Of a DNA stretch of 6,637 nt, positions 5,853-6,637 are shown piece by piece. The notes under the pieces were generated by a model. The model did no database searches. It was not told the origin of the DNA and saw only the letters and a list, made by a program, of their open reading frames with translations. Within the stretch, counting starts at the first letter, position 1, and each line of letters begins with the position of its first letter. Position numbers and translations under genes: made by a program. The DNA comes from Desulfobulbaceae bacterium (GTDB taxonomy: Bacteria; Desulfobacterota; Desulfobulbia; Desulfobulbales; DAOVSZ01), in contig DAOVSZ010000154.1 in the NCBI GenBank assembly GCA_030627725.1, positions 1 to 6,637 of the forward strand, read 5' to 3'.

Positions 5853-5938
5853 CTCAGGTAAAAAGTTACAACATTTTATTTTATATAAAAAATCAATCTC
5901 TTCCGGTCAACAAGTAACTGCTTACCTGGAAAACCAAA
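5845..5938. repeat. Two 25-bp inverted operator-like repeats flanking the qmoABC promoter
   Basis: The segment 5845-5869 read on the minus strand and the segment 5914-5938 read on the plus strand match at 21 of 25 positions. The copies point towards each other across 44 bp. Each begins with the dyad GTAA-N4-TTAC (5858-5869 and 5914-5925), then ACCTG, two variable bases and AAACCAAA. The -35 and -10 boxes lie between them, so one copy is centred near -45 and the other near +12. This suggests paired sites for a DNA-binding regulator. I do not recognise the motif as a named regulon. Confidence 0.6.
5882..5910 (-). promoter_or_regulatory. Predicted sigma70 promoter of qmoABC
   Basis: The minus strand has TTGACC (complement of 5905-5910), exactly 17 nt, then TATATA (complement of 5882-5887) in a very A/T-rich stretch. 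Transcription would start near 5875, giving a leader of about 140 nt before qmoA. A strong terminator after aprA separates this unit from the apr operon. The 305-bp region 5737-6041 contains no gene on either strand that I can support. Confidence 0.7.
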
Positions 5939-5970
5939 TCCAATCATCTCGCATCATGTGCTGCTGTATA

Positions 5971-6007
5971 GAAAAATCTCCAGGCGCCTTTCCGGCGCCT
6001 GGAGATT
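5971..6007 (-). terminator. Intrinsic terminator of the apr operon
   Basis: A perfect 14-bp stem (5975-5988 with 5994-6007, core CCAGGCGCC/GGCGCCTGG) closes a 5-nt loop. In the aprA direction it ends in GGAGATTTTTC, giving five T residues. It starts 34 nt after the aprA stop codon. The plus-strand side has only a short, interrupted T-run, so it acts mainly on aprA transcripts. Confidence 0.92.
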
Positions 6008-6041
6008 CTTTACACATTTCAACTACACATCAAAACGATGA

Positions 6042-6637
6042 TTACAGCCAGGGATCGGTCTCAACGATATTGATGCACTCAACCTTCTCACACTTCCATT
6101 CCTTAGACTTCGGATCGAAGGTGGAGTTGACGAAGCACTTCCAGTTCTCGTCATCAACGTTCGGGTAATCCGACCTGTAGTAGAAGCCCGGATAACGGGA
6201 CTCTTTACGGAACTCGATGTGACGGATATGGGTCTCTACACACCAGATGCGGTGGTAGTTCTCCCATGCACGCATCAGCTCATGCAGGTCGCCGGCAGCC
6301 ATCTTCGCAGCATCTTCACGCATCATCTCGAGAAGATCAAGACAGATATTCAGCAATTTGCCGGAGGTCATGTAGTAGGTTGCAACACCGCCGCCATACT
6401 CGTCTGTTGCCTTCATGAGGCGCATCGTCAGACCAGCTGGCTTGCAGTATTCTGGGTTGATGTCTTGGGCAGTGGTTTTGCCGGCATGCTCGTGATACAG
6501 TTTGACCGGAGCATAGATCTCGTCAGCCAGTTCCTGAGCGGTCTGGGACAGTTCAGGTTTGAAGTCAGCGTGGTCGCGGCAGTACTTGACCATCTGCTTG
6601 GCACACATACGACCTTCTGCATGTGAACCTGAGGAGA
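6042..6637 (-). CDS. aprA: Adenylylsulfate (APS) reductase alpha subunit, C-terminal part (cut by window edge)
   Basis: AprA is the FAD-containing catalytic subunit of cytoplasmic AprAB, which reduces APS to sulfite and AMP, or runs in reverse in sulfur oxidisers. The open frame continues past the window edge: residues SSGSHAEGR precede MCAKQMVKYC, so that internal Met is not the start. About 197 C-terminal residues are visible. They form the helical C-terminal domain of the succinate dehydrogenase/fumarate reductase flavoprotein superfamily, with AprA-like stretches such as LMKATDEYGGGVATYY, WENYHRIWCVETHIRHIEF and ESRYPGFYYRSDYP, ending in TDPWL. The FAD-binding domain and active site lie outside the window. 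The gene is followed by its own terminator, then qmoABC, the usual apr-qmo order of sulfate reducers. Confidence 0.96.
   Translation of the reverse strand, partial: SSGSHAEGRMCAKQMVKYCRDHADFKPELSQTAQELADEIYAPVKLYHEHAGKTTAQDINPEYCKPAGLTMRLMKATDEYGGGVATYYMTSGKLLNICLDLLEMMREDAAKMAAGDLHELMRAWENYHRIWCVETHIRHIEFRKESRYPGFYYRSDYPNVDDENWKCFVNSTFDPKSKEWKCEKVECINIVETDPWL

Noticed and set aside
6042..6608. A separate 188-aa gene starting at the ATG at 6608
   Set aside because: The frame continues upstream with AprA-like SSGSHAEGR to the window edge, so this is an internal Met of aprA.
1..6637. CRISPR arrays, insertion sequences, integrase or prophage genes
   Set aside because: No regularly spaced repeats, transposase-like frames or split tRNA ends were seen; the window is core metabolism and translation genes.

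Overview
The window comes from a dissimilatory sulfur-metabolising bacterium, most likely a sulfate-reducing or sulfur-disproportionating Desulfobacterota (former Deltaproteobacteria). The basis is an adenylylsulfate reductase alpha subunit (aprA) followed by a complete qmoABC set encoding the quinone-interacting membrane-bound oxidoreductase. The exact genus cannot be read from this sequence. Every recognised gene is on the minus strand, so transcription runs from high to low coordinates.

Layout in the direction of transcription: the 3' part of aprA (6637-6042) ends at a strong intrinsic terminator (6007-5971). A 305-bp control region follows (6041-5737). It holds a good sigma70-type promoter flanked by two 25-bp inverted copies of an operator-like element, then a roughly 140-nt leader with two predicted hairpins. 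Next come qmoA (5736-4477), qmoB (4470-2230; its Shine-Dalgarno sequence lies inside the last qmoA codons) and, after a 141-nt gap with a hairpin, qmoC (2088-877). About 70 bp downstream starts a second unit: a promoter (844-816), then tRNA-Thr(TGT), tRNA-Tyr(GTA), tRNA-Gly(TCC), tRNA-Thr (anticodon AGT as sequenced) and the first 15 codons of tuf. This is the same gene order as the E. coli thrU-tyrU-glyT-thrT-tufB operon.

How the genes work together: AprAB reduces adenosine 5'-phosphosulfate (APS) to sulfite, and Qmo links the quinone pool to it. QmoC carries two N-terminal [4Fe-4S] sites and a six-helix cytochrome b domain. QmoA and QmoB are HdrA-like FAD/Fe-S proteins, and QmoB has an MvhD-like tail. 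The tRNA-tuf unit is housekeeping translation machinery that happens to lie next door.

I saw no wholly new gene system. The most interesting signals are the symmetric operator-like repeats around the qmo promoter, the AGT anticodon where GGT is expected in the fourth tRNA of the operon, a C-A mismatch in the T-stem of tRNA-Thr(TGT), and structured RNA in the spacers and the qmo leader.
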